From contig CASHSZ010000103.1 of the NCBI GenBank assembly GCA_949358305.1, forward strand, positions 1-64,000: DNA of 64,000 nucleotides, read 5' to 3'. This DNA comes from Strigamia acuminata. Its lineage: Eukaryota > Arthropoda > Chilopoda > Geophilomorpha > Linotaeniidae. Below the pieces are notes generated by a model. That model saw only the letters and a program-made list of their open reading frames with translations. It was not told the origin of the DNA and made no database searches. Of the stretch, positions 10,060-23,400 are shown one piece after another. Each line of letters begins with the position of its first letter. Position 1 is the stretch's first letter. Position numbers and translations under genes: made by a program.

Positions 10060-12768
10060 TAGTGTTTAAACCTTAGTAGAAGGCTCCAATATAAGTTTTA
10101 GCAACACCCAAGCAATAAATTTTGAAAAAAAAATTTTGAGCTTATTTCACATCGCAGTTGACTTAGCACAAACACCACAAGACCAATGTCTCTGAATGTT
10201 CAGAAATAGTGTTTAAACCTTAGTAGCAGCCTTCAATATAAGTTTTAGCAACACCCAAGCATTAAATTTTGAAAAAAAAATTTTGAGCTCATTTCACATC
10301 GCAGTTGACTTAGCACAAACACCACAAGACCAATGTCTCTGAATGTTCAGAAATAGTGTTTAAACCTTAGTAGAAGCCTTCAATATAAGTTTTAGCAACA
10401 CCCAAGCAATAAAATTTGAAAAAAAAATTTTGAGCTTATTTCACATCGCAGTTGACTTAGCACAAACACCACAAGACCAATGTCTCTGAATGTTCAGAAA
10501 TAGTGTTTAAACCTTAGTAGAAGGCTCCAATGTAAGTTTTAGAAACATCCAACCGATGATTTGGGAGAATCGACTTTTGATCTCATCACAGTTGACTTAG
10601 CACAAACACCACAAGACCAATGTCTCTGAATGTTCAGAAATAGTGTTTAAACCTTAGTAGAAGGCTCCAATATAAGTTTTAGCAACACCCAAGCAATAAA
10701 TTTTGAAAAAAAAATTTTGAGCTTATTTCACATCGCAGTTGACTTAGCACAAACACCACAAGACCAATGTCTCTGAATGTTCAGAAATAGTGTTTAAACC
10801 TTAGTAGAAGGCTCCAATGTAAGTTTTAGAAACATCCAACCGATGATTTGGGAGAATAGACTTTTGATCTCATCACAGTTGACTTAGCACAAACACCACA
10901 AGACCAATGTCTCTGAATGTTCAGAAATAGTGTTTACACCTTAGTAGAAGCCTTCAATGTAAGTTTTAGCAACATCCAAGCGATGATTTGGTTGAATAGA
11001 CTTTTGATCTCATCACAGTTGACTTAGCACAAACACCACAAGACCAATGTCTCTGAACGTTCAGAAATAGTATTTAAACCTTAGTAGAAGCCTTCAATGT
11101 AAGTTTTAGCAACATCCAAGCAATGATTTGAGAGAATAGACTTTTGATCTCATCACAGTTGACTTAGCACAAACACCACAAGTCCAATGTCTCTGAATGC
11201 TCAGAAATAGTGTTTAAACCTTAGTAGAAGGCTCCAATGTAAGTTTTAGAAACATCCAACCGATGATTTGGGAGAATAGACTTTTGATCTCATCACAGTT
11301 GACTTAGCACAAACACCACAAGACCAATGTCTCTGAATGTTCAGAAATAGTGTTTAAACCTTAGTAGAAGGCTATAATGTAAGTTTTAGAAACATCCAAC
11401 CGATGATTTGGGAGAATAGACTTTTGATCTCATCACAGTTGACTTAGCACAAACACTACAAGACCAATGTCTCTGAATGTTCAGAAATAGTGTTTAAACC
11501 TTAGTAGAAGGCTCCAATGTAAGTTTTAGAAACATCCAACCGATGATTTGGGAGAATCGACTTTTGATCTCATCACAGTTGACTTAGCACAAACACCACA
11601 AGACCAATGTCTCTGAATGTTCAGAAATAGTGTTTAAACCTTAGTAGAAGGCTCCAATATAAGTTTTAGCAACACCCAAGCAATAAATTTTGAAAAAAAA
11701 ATTTTGAGCTTATTTCACATCGCAGTTGACTTAGCACAAACACCACAAGACCAATGTCTCTGAATGTTCAGAAATAGTGTTTAAACCTTAGTAGAAGGCT
11801 CCAATGTAAGTTTTAGAAACATCCAACTGATGATTTGGGAGAATAGACTTTTGATCTCATCACAGTTGACTTAGCACAAACACCACAAGACCAATGTCTC
11901 TGAATGTTCAGAAATAGTGTTTAAACCTTAGTAGAAGCCTTCAATGTAAGTTTTAGCAACATCCAAGCGATGATTTGGTTGAATAGACTTTTGATCTCAT
12001 CACAGTTGACTTAGCACAAACACCACAAGACCAATGTCTCTGAACGTTCAGAAATAGTATTTAAACCTTAGTAGAAGCCTTCAATGTAAGTTTTAGCAAC
12101 ATCCAAGCAATGATTTGAGAGAATAGACTTTTGATCTCATCACAGTTGACTTAGCACAAACACCACAAGTCCAATGTCTCTGAATGTTCAGAAATAGTGT
12201 TTAAACCTTAGTAGAAGGCTCCAATGTAAGTTTTAGAAACATCCAACCGATGATTTGGGAGAATCGACTTTTGATCTCATCACAGTTGACTTAGCACAAA
12301 CACCACAAGACCAATGTCTCTGAATGTTCAGAAATAGTGTTTAAACCTTAGTAGAAGGCTCCAATATAAGTTTTAGCAACACCCAAGCATTAAATTTAAA
12401 AAAAAAAATTTTGAGCTCATTTCACATCGCAGTTGACTTAGCACAAACACCACAAGACCAATGTCTCTGAATGTTCAGAAATAGTGTTTAAACCTTAGTA
12501 GAAGCCTTCAATATAAGTTTTAGCAACACCCAAGCAATAAAATTTGAAAAAAAAATTTTGAGCTTATTTCACATCGCAGTTGACTTAGCACAAACACCAC
12601 AAGACCAATGTCTCTGAATGTTCAGAAATAGTGTTTAAACCTTAGTAGAAGGCTCCAATGTAAGTTTTAGAAACATCCAACCGATGATTTGGGAGAATCG
12701 ACTTTTGATCTCATCACAGTTGACTTAGCACAAACACCACAAGACCAATGTCTCTGAATGTTCAGAAA
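10060..12768 (+). repeat. 2709-bp tandem duplication, copy 1
   Basis: The order is L6 L1 L2 Dc L6 D G H D I Dc L6 J G H Dc L7 L2 Dc: 12 S and 7 L = 2709 bp. The next copy starts immediately at 12769. A private base change in the H monomer at 11068 (GAATGCTCAG) is absent from the second copy, which instead has CAGCTGAC in its H at 13777. The two copies have therefore diverged slightly since duplication. Confidence 0.88.
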
Positions 12769-14903
12769 TAGTGTTTAAACCTTAGTAGAAGGCTCCAATA
12801 TAAGTTTTAGCAACACCCAAGCAATAAATTTTGAAAAAAAAATTTTGAGCTTATTTCACATCGCAGTTGACTTAGCACAAACACCACAAGACCAATGTCT
12901 CTGAATGTTCAGAAATAGTGTTTAAACCTTAGTAGCAGCCTTCAATATAAGTTTTAGCAACACCCAAGCATTAAATTTTGAAAAAAAAATTTTGAGCTCA
13001 TTTCACATCGCAGTTGACTTAGCACAAACACCACAAGACCAATGTCTCTGAATGTTCAGAAATAGTGTTTAAACCTTAGTAGAAGCCTTCAATATAAGTT
13101 TTAGCAACACCCAAGCAATAAAATTTGAAAAAAAAATTTTGAGCTTATTTCACATCGCAGTTGACTTAGCACAAACACCACAAGACCAATGTCTCTGAAT
13201 GTTCAGAAATAGTGTTTAAACCTTAGTAGAAGGCTCCAATGTAAGTTTTAGAAACATCCAACCGATGATTTGGGAGAATCGACTTTTGATCTCATCACAG
13301 TTGACTTAGCACAAACACCACAAGACCAATGTCTCTGAATGTTCAGAAATAGTGTTTAAACCTTAGTAGAAGGCTCCAATATAAGTTTTAGCAACACCCA
13401 AGCAATAAATTTTGAAAAAAAAATTTTGAGCTTATTTCACATCGCAGTTGACTTAGCACAAACACCACAAGACCAATGTCTCTGAATGTTCAGAAATAGT
13501 GTTTAAACCTTAGTAGAAGGCTCCAATGTAAGTTTTAGAAACATCCAACCGATGATTTGGGAGAATAGACTTTTGATCTCATCACAGTTGACTTAGCACA
13601 AACACCACAAGACCAATGTCTCTGAATGTTCAGAAATAGTGTTTACACCTTAGTAGAAGCCTTCAATGTAAGTTTTAGCAACATCCAAGCGATGATTTGG
13701 TTGAATAGACTTTTGATCTCATCACAGTTGACTTAGCACAAACACCACAAGACCAATGTCTCTGAACGTTCAGAAATAGTATTTAAACCTTAGTAGAAGC
13801 CTTCAATGTAAGTTTTAGCAACATCCAAGCAATGATTTGAGAGAATAGACTTTTGATCTCATCACAGCTGACTTAGCACAAACACCACAAGTCCAATGTC
13901 TCTGAATGTTCAGAAATAGTGTTTAAACCTTAGTAGAAGGCTCCAATGTAAGTTTTAGAAACATCCAACCGATGATTTGGGAGAATAGACTTTTGATCTC
14001 ATCACAGTTGACTTAGCACAAACACCACAAGACCAATGTCTCTGAATGTTCAGAAATAGTGTTTAAACCTTAGTAGAAGGCTATAATGTAAGTTTTAGAA
14101 ACATCCAACCGATGATTTGGGAGAATAGACTTTTGATCTCATCACAGTTGACTTAGCACAAACACTACAAGACCAATGTCTCTGAATGTTCAGAAATAGT
14201 GTTTAAACCTTAGTAGAAGGCTCCAATGTAAGTTTTAGAAACATCCAACCGATGATTTGGGAGAATCGACTTTTGATCTCATCACAGTTGACTTAGCACA
14301 AACACCACAAGACCAATGTCTCTGAATGTTCAGAAATAGTGTTTAAACCTTAGTAGAAGGCTCCAATATAAGTTTTAGCAACACCCAAGCAATAAATTTT
14401 GAAAAAAAAATTTTGAGCTTATTTCACATCGCAGTTGACTTAGCACAAACACCACAAGACCAATGTCTCTGAATGTTCAGAAATAGTGTTTAAACCTTAG
14501 TAGAAGGCTCCAATGTAAGTTTTAGAAACATCCAACTGATGATTTGGGAGAATAGACTTTTGATCTCATCACAGTTGTCTTAGCACAAACACCACAAGAC
14601 CAATGTCTCTGAATGTTCAGAAATAGTGTTTAAACCTTAGTAGAAGCCTTCAATGTAAGTTTTAGCAACATCCAAGCGATGATTTGGTTGAATAGACTTT
14701 TGATCTCATCACAGTTGACTTAGCACAAACACCACAAGACCAATGTCTCTGAACGTTCAGAAATAGTATTTAAACCTTAGTAGAAGCCTTCAATGTAAGT
14801 TTTAGCAACATCCAAGCAATGATTTGAGAGAATAGACTTTTGATCTCATCACAGTTGACTTAGCACAAACACCACAAGACCAATGTCTCTGAATGTTCAG
14901 AAA
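12769..14903 (+). repeat. 2709-bp tandem duplication, copy 2 (partial)
   Basis: The order is L6 L1 L2 Dc L6 D G H D I Dc L6 J G H, matching 10060-12194 monomer for monomer. It stops at the H of 14764, which ends ACAAGACC instead of the usual ACAAGTCC and is followed by L2 in place of Dc. That junction is the start of the 1841-bp duplication. J at 14484 has the private TTGTCTTAG change that also marks the later copy at 20560. Confidence 0.87.
13063..14903 (+). repeat. 1841-bp tandem duplication, copy 1
   Basis: The order is L2 Dc L6 D G H D I Dc L6 J G H, 10 S and 3 L = 1841 bp. The same order starts again at exactly 14904. This unit overlaps the second 2709-bp copy, so it was cut from inside that copy: the duplications are nested in time. 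The H-to-L2 joint at 14904, absent from the parent order (H is followed by Dc in 10060-12768), is the expected recombination joint. Confidence 0.87.
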
Positions 14904-16744
14904 TAGTGTTTAAACCTTAGTAGAAGCCTTCAATATAAGTTTTAGCAACACCCAAGCAATAAAATTTGAAAAAAAAATTTTGAGCTTATTTCACATCGCA
15001 GTTGACTTAGCACAAACACCACAAGACCAATGTCTCTGAATGTTCAGAAATAGTGTTTAAACCTTAGTAGAAGGCTCCAATGTAAGTTTTAGAAACATCC
15101 AACCGATGATTTGGGAGAATCGACTTTTGATCTCATCACAGTTGACTTAGCACAAACACCACAAGACCAATGTCTCTGAATGTTCAGAAATAGTGTTTAA
15201 ACCTTAGTAGAAGGCTCCAATATAAGTTTTAGCAACACCCAAGCAATAAATTTTGAAAAAAAAATTTTGAGCTTATTTCACATCGCAGTTGACTTAGCAC
15301 AAACACCACAAGACCAATGTCTCTGAATGTTCAGAAATAGTGTTTAAACCTTAGTAGAAGGCTCCAATGTAGGTTTTAGAAACATCCAACCGATGATTTG
15401 GGAGAATAGACTTTTGATCTCATCACAGTTGACTTAGCACAAACACCACAAGACCAATGTCTCTGAATGTTCAGAAATAGTGTTTACACCTTAGTAGAAG
15501 CCTTCAATGTAAGTTTTAGCAACATCCAAGCGATGATTTGGTTGAATAGACTTTTGATCTCATCACAGTTGACTTAGCACAAACACCACAAGACCAATGT
15601 CTCTGAACGTTCAGAAATAGTATTTAAACCTTAGTAGAAGCCTTCAATGTAAGTTTTAGCAACATCCAAGCAATGATTTGAGAGAATAGACTTTTGATCT
15701 CATCACAGTTGACTTAGCACAAACACCACAAGTCCAATGTCTCTGAATGTTCAGAAATAGTGTTTAAACCTTAGTAGAAGGCTCCAATGTAAGTTTTAGA
15801 AACATCCAACCGATGATTTGGGAGAATAGACTTTTGATCTCATCACAGTTGACTTAGCACAAACACCACAAGACCAATGTCTCTGAATGTTCAGAAATAG
15901 TGTTTAAACCTTAGTAGAAGGCTATAATGTAAGTTTTAGAAACATCCAACCGATGATTTGGGAGAATAGACTTTTGATCTCATCACAGTTGACTTAGCAC
16001 AAACACTACAAGACCAATGTCTCTGAATGTTCAGAAATAGTGTTTAAACCTTAGTAGAAGGCTCCAATGTAAGTTTTAGAAACATCCAACCGATGATTTG
16101 GGAGAATCGACTTTTGATCTCATCACAGTTGACTTAGCACAAACACCACAAGACCAATGTCTCTGAATGTTCAGAAATAGTGTTTAAACCTTAGTAGAAG
16201 GCTCCAATATAAGTTTTAGCAACACCCAAGCAATAAATTTTGAAAAAAAGATTTTGAGCTTATTTCACATCGCAGTTGACTTAGCACAAACACCACAAGA
16301 CCAATGTCTCTGAATGTTCAGAAATAGTGTTTAAACCTTAGTAGAAGGCTCCAATGTAAGTTTTAGAAACATCCAACCGATGATTTGGGAGAATAGACTT
16401 TTGATCTCATCACAGTTGACTTAGCACAAACACCACAAGACCAATGTCTCTGAATGTTCAGAAATAGTGTTTAAACCTTAGTAGAAGCCTTCAATGTAAG
16501 TTTTAGCAACATCCAAGCGATGATTTGGTTGAATAGACTTTTGATCTCATCACAGTTGACTTAGCACAAACACCACAAGACCAATGTCTCTGAACGTTCA
16601 GAAATAGTATTTAAACCTTAGTAGAAGCCTTCAATGTAAGTTTTAGCAACATCCAAGCAATGATTTGAGAGAATAGACTTTTGATCTCATCACAGTTGAC
16701 TTAGCACAAACACCACAAGTCCAATGTCTCTGAATGTTCAGAAA
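14904..16744 (+). repeat. 1841-bp tandem duplication, copy 2
   Basis: The order is L2 Dc L6 D G H D I Dc L6 D G H. It matches copy 1 except that the monomer at 16325 reads CCGATG (D) where copy 1 has J at 14484. Other private changes are TAGGTTTTAG at 15338 and an A-tract interrupted by G (AAAGATTTT) in L6 at 16178. Both changes recur in the 20413-26348 copy, so they predate the 6076-bp duplication. Confidence 0.86.
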
Positions 16745-18732
16745 TAGTGTTTAAACCTTAGTAGAAGGCTCCAATGTAAGTTTTAGAAACATCCAACCGA
16801 TGATTTGGGAGAATAGACTTTTGATCTCATCACAGTTGACTTAGCACAAACACCACAAGACCAATGTCTCTGAATGTTCAGAAATAGTGTTTAAACCTTA
16901 GTAGAAGGCTCCAATGTAAGTTTTAGAAACATCCAACCGATGATTTGGGAGAATAGACTTTTGATCTCATCACAGTTGACTTAGCACAAACACCACAAGT
17001 CCAATGTCTCTGAATGTTCAGAAATAGTGTTTAAACCTTAGTAGAAGGTTCCAATGTAAGTTTTAGAAACATCCAACCGATGATTTGGGAGAATAGACTT
17101 TTGATCTCATCACAGTTGACTTAGCACAAACACTACAAGACCAATGTCTCTGAATGTTCAGAAATAGTGTTTAAACCTTAGTAGAAGGCTCCAATGTAAG
17201 TTTTAGCAACACCCAAGCATTAAATTTAAAAAAAAAAATTTTGAGCTCATTTCACATCGCAGTTGACTTAGCACAAACACCACAAGACCAATGTCTCTGA
17301 ATGTTCAGAAATAGTGTTTAAACCTTAGTAGAAGCCTTCAATATAAGTTTTAGCAACACCCAAGCAATAAAATTTGAAAAAAAAATTTTGAGCTTATTTC
17401 ACATCGCAGTTGACTTAGCACAAACACCACAAGACCAATGTCTCTGAATGTTCAGAAATAGTGTTTAAACCTTAGTAGAAGGCTCCAATGTAAGTTTTAG
17501 AAACATCCAACCGATGATTTGGGAGAATCGACTTTTGATCTCATCACAGTTGACTTAGCACAAACACCACAAGACCAATGTCTCTGAATGTTCAGAAATA
17601 GTGTTTAAACCTTAGTAGAAGGCTCCAATATAAGTTTTAGCAACACCCAAGCAATAAATTTTGAAAAAAAAATTTTGAGCTTATTTCACATCGCAGTTGA
17701 CTTAGCACAAACACCACAAGACCAATGTCTCTGAATGTTCAGAAATAGTGTTTAAACCTTAGTAGAAGGCTCCAATGTAAGTTTTAGAAACATCCAACCG
17801 ATGATTTGGGAGAATAGACTTTTGATCTCATCACAGTTGACTTAGCACAAACACCACAAGACCAATGTCTCTGAATGTTCAGAAATAGTGTTTACACCTT
17901 AGTAGAAGCCTTCAATGTAAGTTTTAGCAACATCCAAGCGATGATTTGGTTGAATAGACTTTTGATCTCATCACAGTTGACTTAGCACAAACACCACAAG
18001 ACCAATGTCTCTGAACGTTCAGAAATAGTATTTAAACCTTAGTAGAAGCCTTCAATGTAAGTTTTAGCAACATCCAAGCAATGATTTGAGAGAATAGACT
18101 TTTGATCTCATCACAGTTGACTTAGCACAAACACCACAAGACCAATGTCTCTGAATGTTCAGAAATAGTGTTTAAACCTTAGTAGAAGGCTATAATGTAA
18201 GTTTTAGAAACATCCAACCGATGATTTGGGAGAATAGACTTTTGATCTCATCACAGTTGACTTAGCACAAACACTACAAGACCAATGTCTCTGAATGTTC
18301 AGAAATAGTGTTTAAACCTTAGTAGAAGGCTCCAATGTAAGTTTTAGAAACATCCAACCGATGATTTGGGAGAATCGACTTTTGATCTCATCACAGTTGA
18401 CTTAGCACAAACACCACAAGACCAATGTCTCTGAATGTTCAGAAATAGTGTTTAAACCTTAGTAGAAGGCTCCAATATAAGTTTTAGCAACACCCAAGCA
18501 ATAAATTTTGAAAAAAAGATTTTGAGCTTATTTCACATCGCAGTTGACTTAGCACAAACACTACAAGACCAATGTCTCTGAATGTTCAGAAATAGTGTTT
18601 AAACCTTAGTAGAAGGCTCCAATGTAAGTTTTAGAAACATCCAACCGATGATTTGGGAGAATAGACTTTTGATCTCATCACAGTTGACTTAGCACAAACA
18701 CCACAAGACCAATGTCTCTGAATGTTCAGAAA
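16745..18732 (+). repeat. Last left-type stretch before the variant switch
   Basis: The order is D Dt D(GGTTCC, CACTAC) L7 L2 Dc L6 D G H I Dc L6 D. The stretch from L2 at 17312 to H at 18026 repeats 14904-15757 at offset 2408. H at 18026 ends ACAAGACC and runs straight into I, skipping the D found between them elsewhere: a one-monomer deletion. L7 at 17165 has an S-like GTAAG in its left part. L6 at 18446 has the AAAGATTTT tract and CACTACAAG. Confidence 0.85.
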
Positions 18733-20272
18733 TAGTGTTTAAACCTTAGTAGAAGGCTCCAATGTAAGTTTTAGAAACATCCAACCGATGATTTGGGAGA
18801 ATAGACTTTTGATCTCATCACAGTTGACTTAGCACAAACACCACAAGACCAATGTGTCTGAATGTTCAGAAATAGTGTTTAAACCCTAGTAGAAAGCTCC
18901 AATGTAAGTTTTAGAAACATCCAACCAATCATTTGGGAGAATAGACTTTTGATCTCATCACAGTTGACTTAGCACAAACACCACAAGACCAATGTCTCTG
19001 AATGTTCAGAAATAGTGTTTAAACCTTAGTAGAAGGCTCCAATGTAAGTTTTAGAAACATCCAATTGATGATTTGGGAGAATAGACTTTTGATCTCATCA
19101 CAGTTGACTTAGCACAAACACCACAAGACCAATGTCTCTGAATGTTCAGAAATAGTGTTTAAACCTTAGTAGAAGGCTCCAATGTAAGTTTTAGAAACAT
19201 CCAACCGATGATTTGGGAGAATAGACTTTTGATCTCATCACAGTTGACTTAGCACAAACACCAAAAGACCAATGTCTCTGAATGTTCAGAAATAGTGTTT
19301 AAACCTTAGTAGAAGGCTCCAATGTAAGTTTTAGAAACATCCAATTGATGATTTGGGAGAATAGACTTTTGATCTCATCACAGTTGACTTAGCACAAACA
19401 CCACAAGACCAATGTCTCTGAATGTTCAGAAATAGTGTTTAAACCCTAGTAGAAAGCTCCAATGTAAGTTTTAGAAACATCCAACCAATCATTTGGGAGA
19501 ATAGACTTTTGATCTCATCACAGTTGACTTAGCACAAACACCACAAGACCAATGTCTCTGAATGTTCAGAAATAGTGTTTAAACCTTAGTAGAAGGCTCC
19601 AATGTAAGTTTTAGAAACATCCAACCGATGATTTGGGAGAATAGACTTTTGATCTCATCACAGCAGACTTAGCACAAACACCAAAAGACCAATGTCTCTG
19701 AATGTTGAGAAATAGTGTTTAAACCTTAGTAGAAGGCTCCAATGTAAGTTTTAGAAACATCCAATTGATGATTTGGGAGAATAGACTTTTGATCTCATCA
19801 CAGTTGACTTAGCACAAACACCACAAGACCAATGTCTCTGAATGTTCAGAAATAGTGTTTAAACCTTAGTAGAAGGCTCCAATGTAAGTTTTAGAAACAT
19901 CCAACCGATGATTTGGGAGAATAGACTTTTGATCTCATCACAGTTGACTTAGCACAAACACCAAAAGACCAATGTCTCTGAATGTTCAGAAATAGTGTTT
20001 AAACCTTAGTAGAAGGCTCCAATGTAAGTTTTAGAAACATCCAATTGATGATTTGGGAGAATAGACTTTTGATCTCATCACAGTTGACTTAGCACAAACA
20101 CCACAAGACCAATGTCTCTGAATGTTTAGAAATAGTGTTTAACCCTTAGTAGAAGGCTCCAATGTAAGTTTTAGAAACATCCAACCAATGATTTGGGAGA
20201 ATAGACTTTTGATCTCATCACAGTTGACTTAGCACAAACACCACAAGACCAATGTCTCTGAATGTTCAGAAA
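18733..20272 (+). repeat. First right-type block (Dg A2 K M K A2 M2 K M K N)
   Basis: Here TTGATG (K), CCAATCATT (A2), CAGCAGAC (M2) and TTTAACCC (N) monomers first appear. All then dominate to the end of the window. Dg at 18733 ends with the private TGTGTCTG. K alternates with A2, M or M2, giving a 280-bp dimer rhythm (K at 19013, 19293, 19713 and 19993). There is no L monomer in this block, the longest L-free run up to that point. Confidence 0.9.
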
Positions 20273-20412
20273 TAGTGTTTAAACCTTAGTAGAAGGCTCC
20301 AATGTAAGTTTTAGAAACATCCAACCAATGATTTGGAAGAATAGACTTTTGATCTCATCACAGTTGACTTAGCACAAACACCACAAGACCAATGTCTCTG
20401 AATGTTCAGAAA
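20273..20412 (+). repeat. Single B-like monomer separating the two 5.9-kb copies
   Basis: This monomer has CCAATG and TTTGGAAGAATAG. It has no counterpart at the end of the second copy, where a Dt monomer (26349) follows N. It explains why the period is 6076 bp while the shared segment is 5936 bp. The GGAAG form is otherwise seen only at 3536. Confidence 0.8.
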
Positions 20413-23400
20413 TAGTGTTTAAACCTTAGTAGAAGGCTCCAATATAAGTTTTAGCAACACCCAAGCAATAAATTTTGAAAAAAAAATTTTGAGCTTATTT
20501 CACATCGCAGTTGACTTAGCACAAACACCACAAGACCAATGTCTCTGAATGTTCAGAAATAGTGTTTAAACCTTAGTAGAAGGCTCCAATGTAAGTTTTA
20601 GAAACATCCAACTGATGATTTGGGAGAATAGACTTTTGATCTCATCACAGTTGTCTTAGCACAAACACCACAAGACCAATGTCTCTGAATGTTCAGAAAT
20701 AGTGTTTAAACCTTAGTAGAAGCCTTCAATGTAAGTTTTAGCAACATCCAAGCGATGATTTGGTTGAATAGACTTTTGATCTCATCACAGTTGACTTAGC
20801 ACAAACACCACAAGACCAATGTCTCTGAACGTTCAGAAATAGTATTTAAACCTTAGTAGAAGCCTTCAATGTAAGTTTTAGCAACATCCAAGCAATGATT
20901 TGAGAGAATAGACTTTTGATCTCATCACAGTTGACTTAGCACAAACACCACAAGACCAATGTCTCTGAATGTTCAGAAATAGTGTTTAAACCTTAGTAGA
21001 AGCCTTCAATATAAGTTTTAGCAACACCCAAGCAATAAAATTTGAAAAAAAAATTTTGAGCTGATTTCACATCGCAGTTGACTTAGCACAAACACCACAA
21101 GACCAATGTCTCTGAATGTTCAGAAATAGTGTTTAAACCTTAGTAGAAGGCTCCAATGTAAGTTTTAGAAACATCCAACCGATGATTTGGGAGAATCGAC
21201 TTTTGATCTCATCACAGTTGACTTAGCACAAACACCACAAGACCAATGTCTCTGAATGTTCAGAAATAGTGTTTAAACCTTAGTAGAAGGCTCCAATATA
21301 AGTTTTAGCAACACCCAAGCAATAAATTTTGAAAAAAAAATTTTGAGCTTATTTCACATCGCAGTTGACTTAGCACAAACACCACAAGACCAATGTCTCT
21401 GAATGTTCAGAAATAGTGTTTAAACCTTAGTAGAAGGCTCCAATGTAGGTTTTAGAAACATCCAACCGATGATTTGGGAGAATAGACTTTTGATCTCATC
21501 ACAGTTGACTTAGCACAAACACCACAAGACCAATGTCTCTGAATGTTCAGAAATAGTGTTTACACCTTAGTAGAAGCCTTCAATGTAAGTTTTAGCAACA
21601 TCCAAGCGATGATTTGGTTGAATAGACTTTTGATCTCATCACAGTTGACTTAGCACAAACACCACAAGACCAATGTCTCTGAACGTTCAGAAATAGTATT
21701 TAAACCTTAGTAGAAGCCTTCAATGTAAGTTTTAGCAACATCCAAGCAATGATTTGAGAGAATAGACTTTTGATCTCATCACAGTTGACTTAGCACAAAC
21801 ACCACAAGTCCAATGTCTCTGAATGTTCAGAAATAGTGTTTAAACCTTAGTAGAAGGCTCCAATGTAAGTTTTAGAAACATCCAACCGATGATTTGGGAG
21901 AATAGACTTTTGATCTCATCACAGTTGACTTAGCACAAACACCACAAGACCAATGTCTCTGAATGTTCAGAAATAGTGTTTAAACCTTAGTAGAAGGCTA
22001 TAATGTAAGTTTTAGAAACATCCAACCGATGATTTGGGAGAATAGACTTTTGATCTCATCACAGTTGACTTAGCACAAACACTACAAGACCAATGTCTCT
22101 GAATGTTCAGAAATAGTGTTTAAACCTTAGTAGAAGGCTCCAATGTAAGTTTTAGAAACATCCAACCGATGATTTGGGAGAATCGACTTTTGATCTCATC
22201 ACAGTTGACTTAGCACAAACACCACAAGACCAATGTCTCTGAATGTTCAGAAATAGTGTTTAAACCTTAGTAGAAGGCTCCAATATAAGTTTTAGCAACA
22301 CCCAAGCAATAAATTTTGAAAAAAAGATTTTGAGCTTATTTCACATCGCAGTTGACTTAGCACAAACACCACAAGACCAATGTCTCTGAATGTTCAGAAA
22401 TAGTGTTTAAACCTTAGTAGAAGGCTCCAATGTAAGTTTTAGAAACATCCAACCGATGATTTGGGAGAATAGACTTTTGATCTCATCACAGTTGACTTAG
22501 CACAAACACCACAAGACCAATGTCTCTGAATGTTCAGAAATAGTGTTTAAACCTTAGTAGAAGCCTTCAATGTAAGTTTTAGCAACATCCAAGCGATGAT
22601 TTGGTTGAATAGACTTTTGATCTCATCACAGTTGACTTAGCACAAACACCACAAGACCAATGTCTCTGAACGTTCAGAAATAGTATTTAAACCTTAGTAG
22701 AAGCCTTCAATGTAAGTTTTAGCAACATCCAAGCAATGATTTGAGAGAATAGACTTTTGATCTCATCACAGTTGACTTAGCACAAACACCACAAGTCCAA
22801 TGTCTCTGAATGTTCAGAAATAGTGTTTAAACCTTAGTAGAAGGCTCCAATGTAAGTTTTAGAAACATCCAACCGATGATTTGGGAGAATAGACTTTTGA
22901 TCTCATCACAGTTGACTTAGCACAAACACCACAAGACCAATGTCTCTGAATGTTCAGAAATAGTGTTTAAACCTTAGTAGAAGGCTCCAATGTAAGTTTT
23001 AGAAACATCCAACCGATGATTTGGGAGAATAGACTTTTGATCTCATCACAGTTGACTTAGCACAAACACCACAAGTCCAATGTCTCTGAATGTTCAGAAA
23101 TAGTGTTTAAACCTTAGTAGAAGGTTCCAATGTAAGTTTTAGAAACATCCAACCGATGATTTGGGAGAATAGACTTTTGATCTCATCACAGTTGACTTAG
23201 CACAAACACTACAAGACCAATGTCTCTGAATGTTCAGAAATAGTGTTTAAACCTTAGTAGAAGGCTCCAATGTAAGTTTTAGCAACACCCAAGCATTAAA
23301 TTTAAAAAAAAAAATTTTGAGCTCATTTCACATCGCAGTTGACTTAGCACAAACACCACAAGACCAATGTCTCTGAATGTTCAGAAATAGTGTTTAAACC

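Larger units (their letters stand above)
14337..20272 (+). repeat. Large segmental duplication, copy 1 (5936 bp, 6076-bp period)
   Basis: The order is L6 J G H L2 Dc L6 D G H D I Dc L6 D G H D Dt D L7 L2 Dc L6 D G H I Dc L6 D Dg A2 K M K A2 M2 K M K N. All these monomers recur at 20413-26348. Shared rare markers, each offset by 6076, are TTGTC (14575/20651), GTTTACACC (15478/21554 and 17886/23962), TGTTGAG after M2 (19701/25777) and TTTAACCC (20133/26209). The block spans the change from left-type to right-type monomers near 18.7 kb. Confidence 0.93.
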
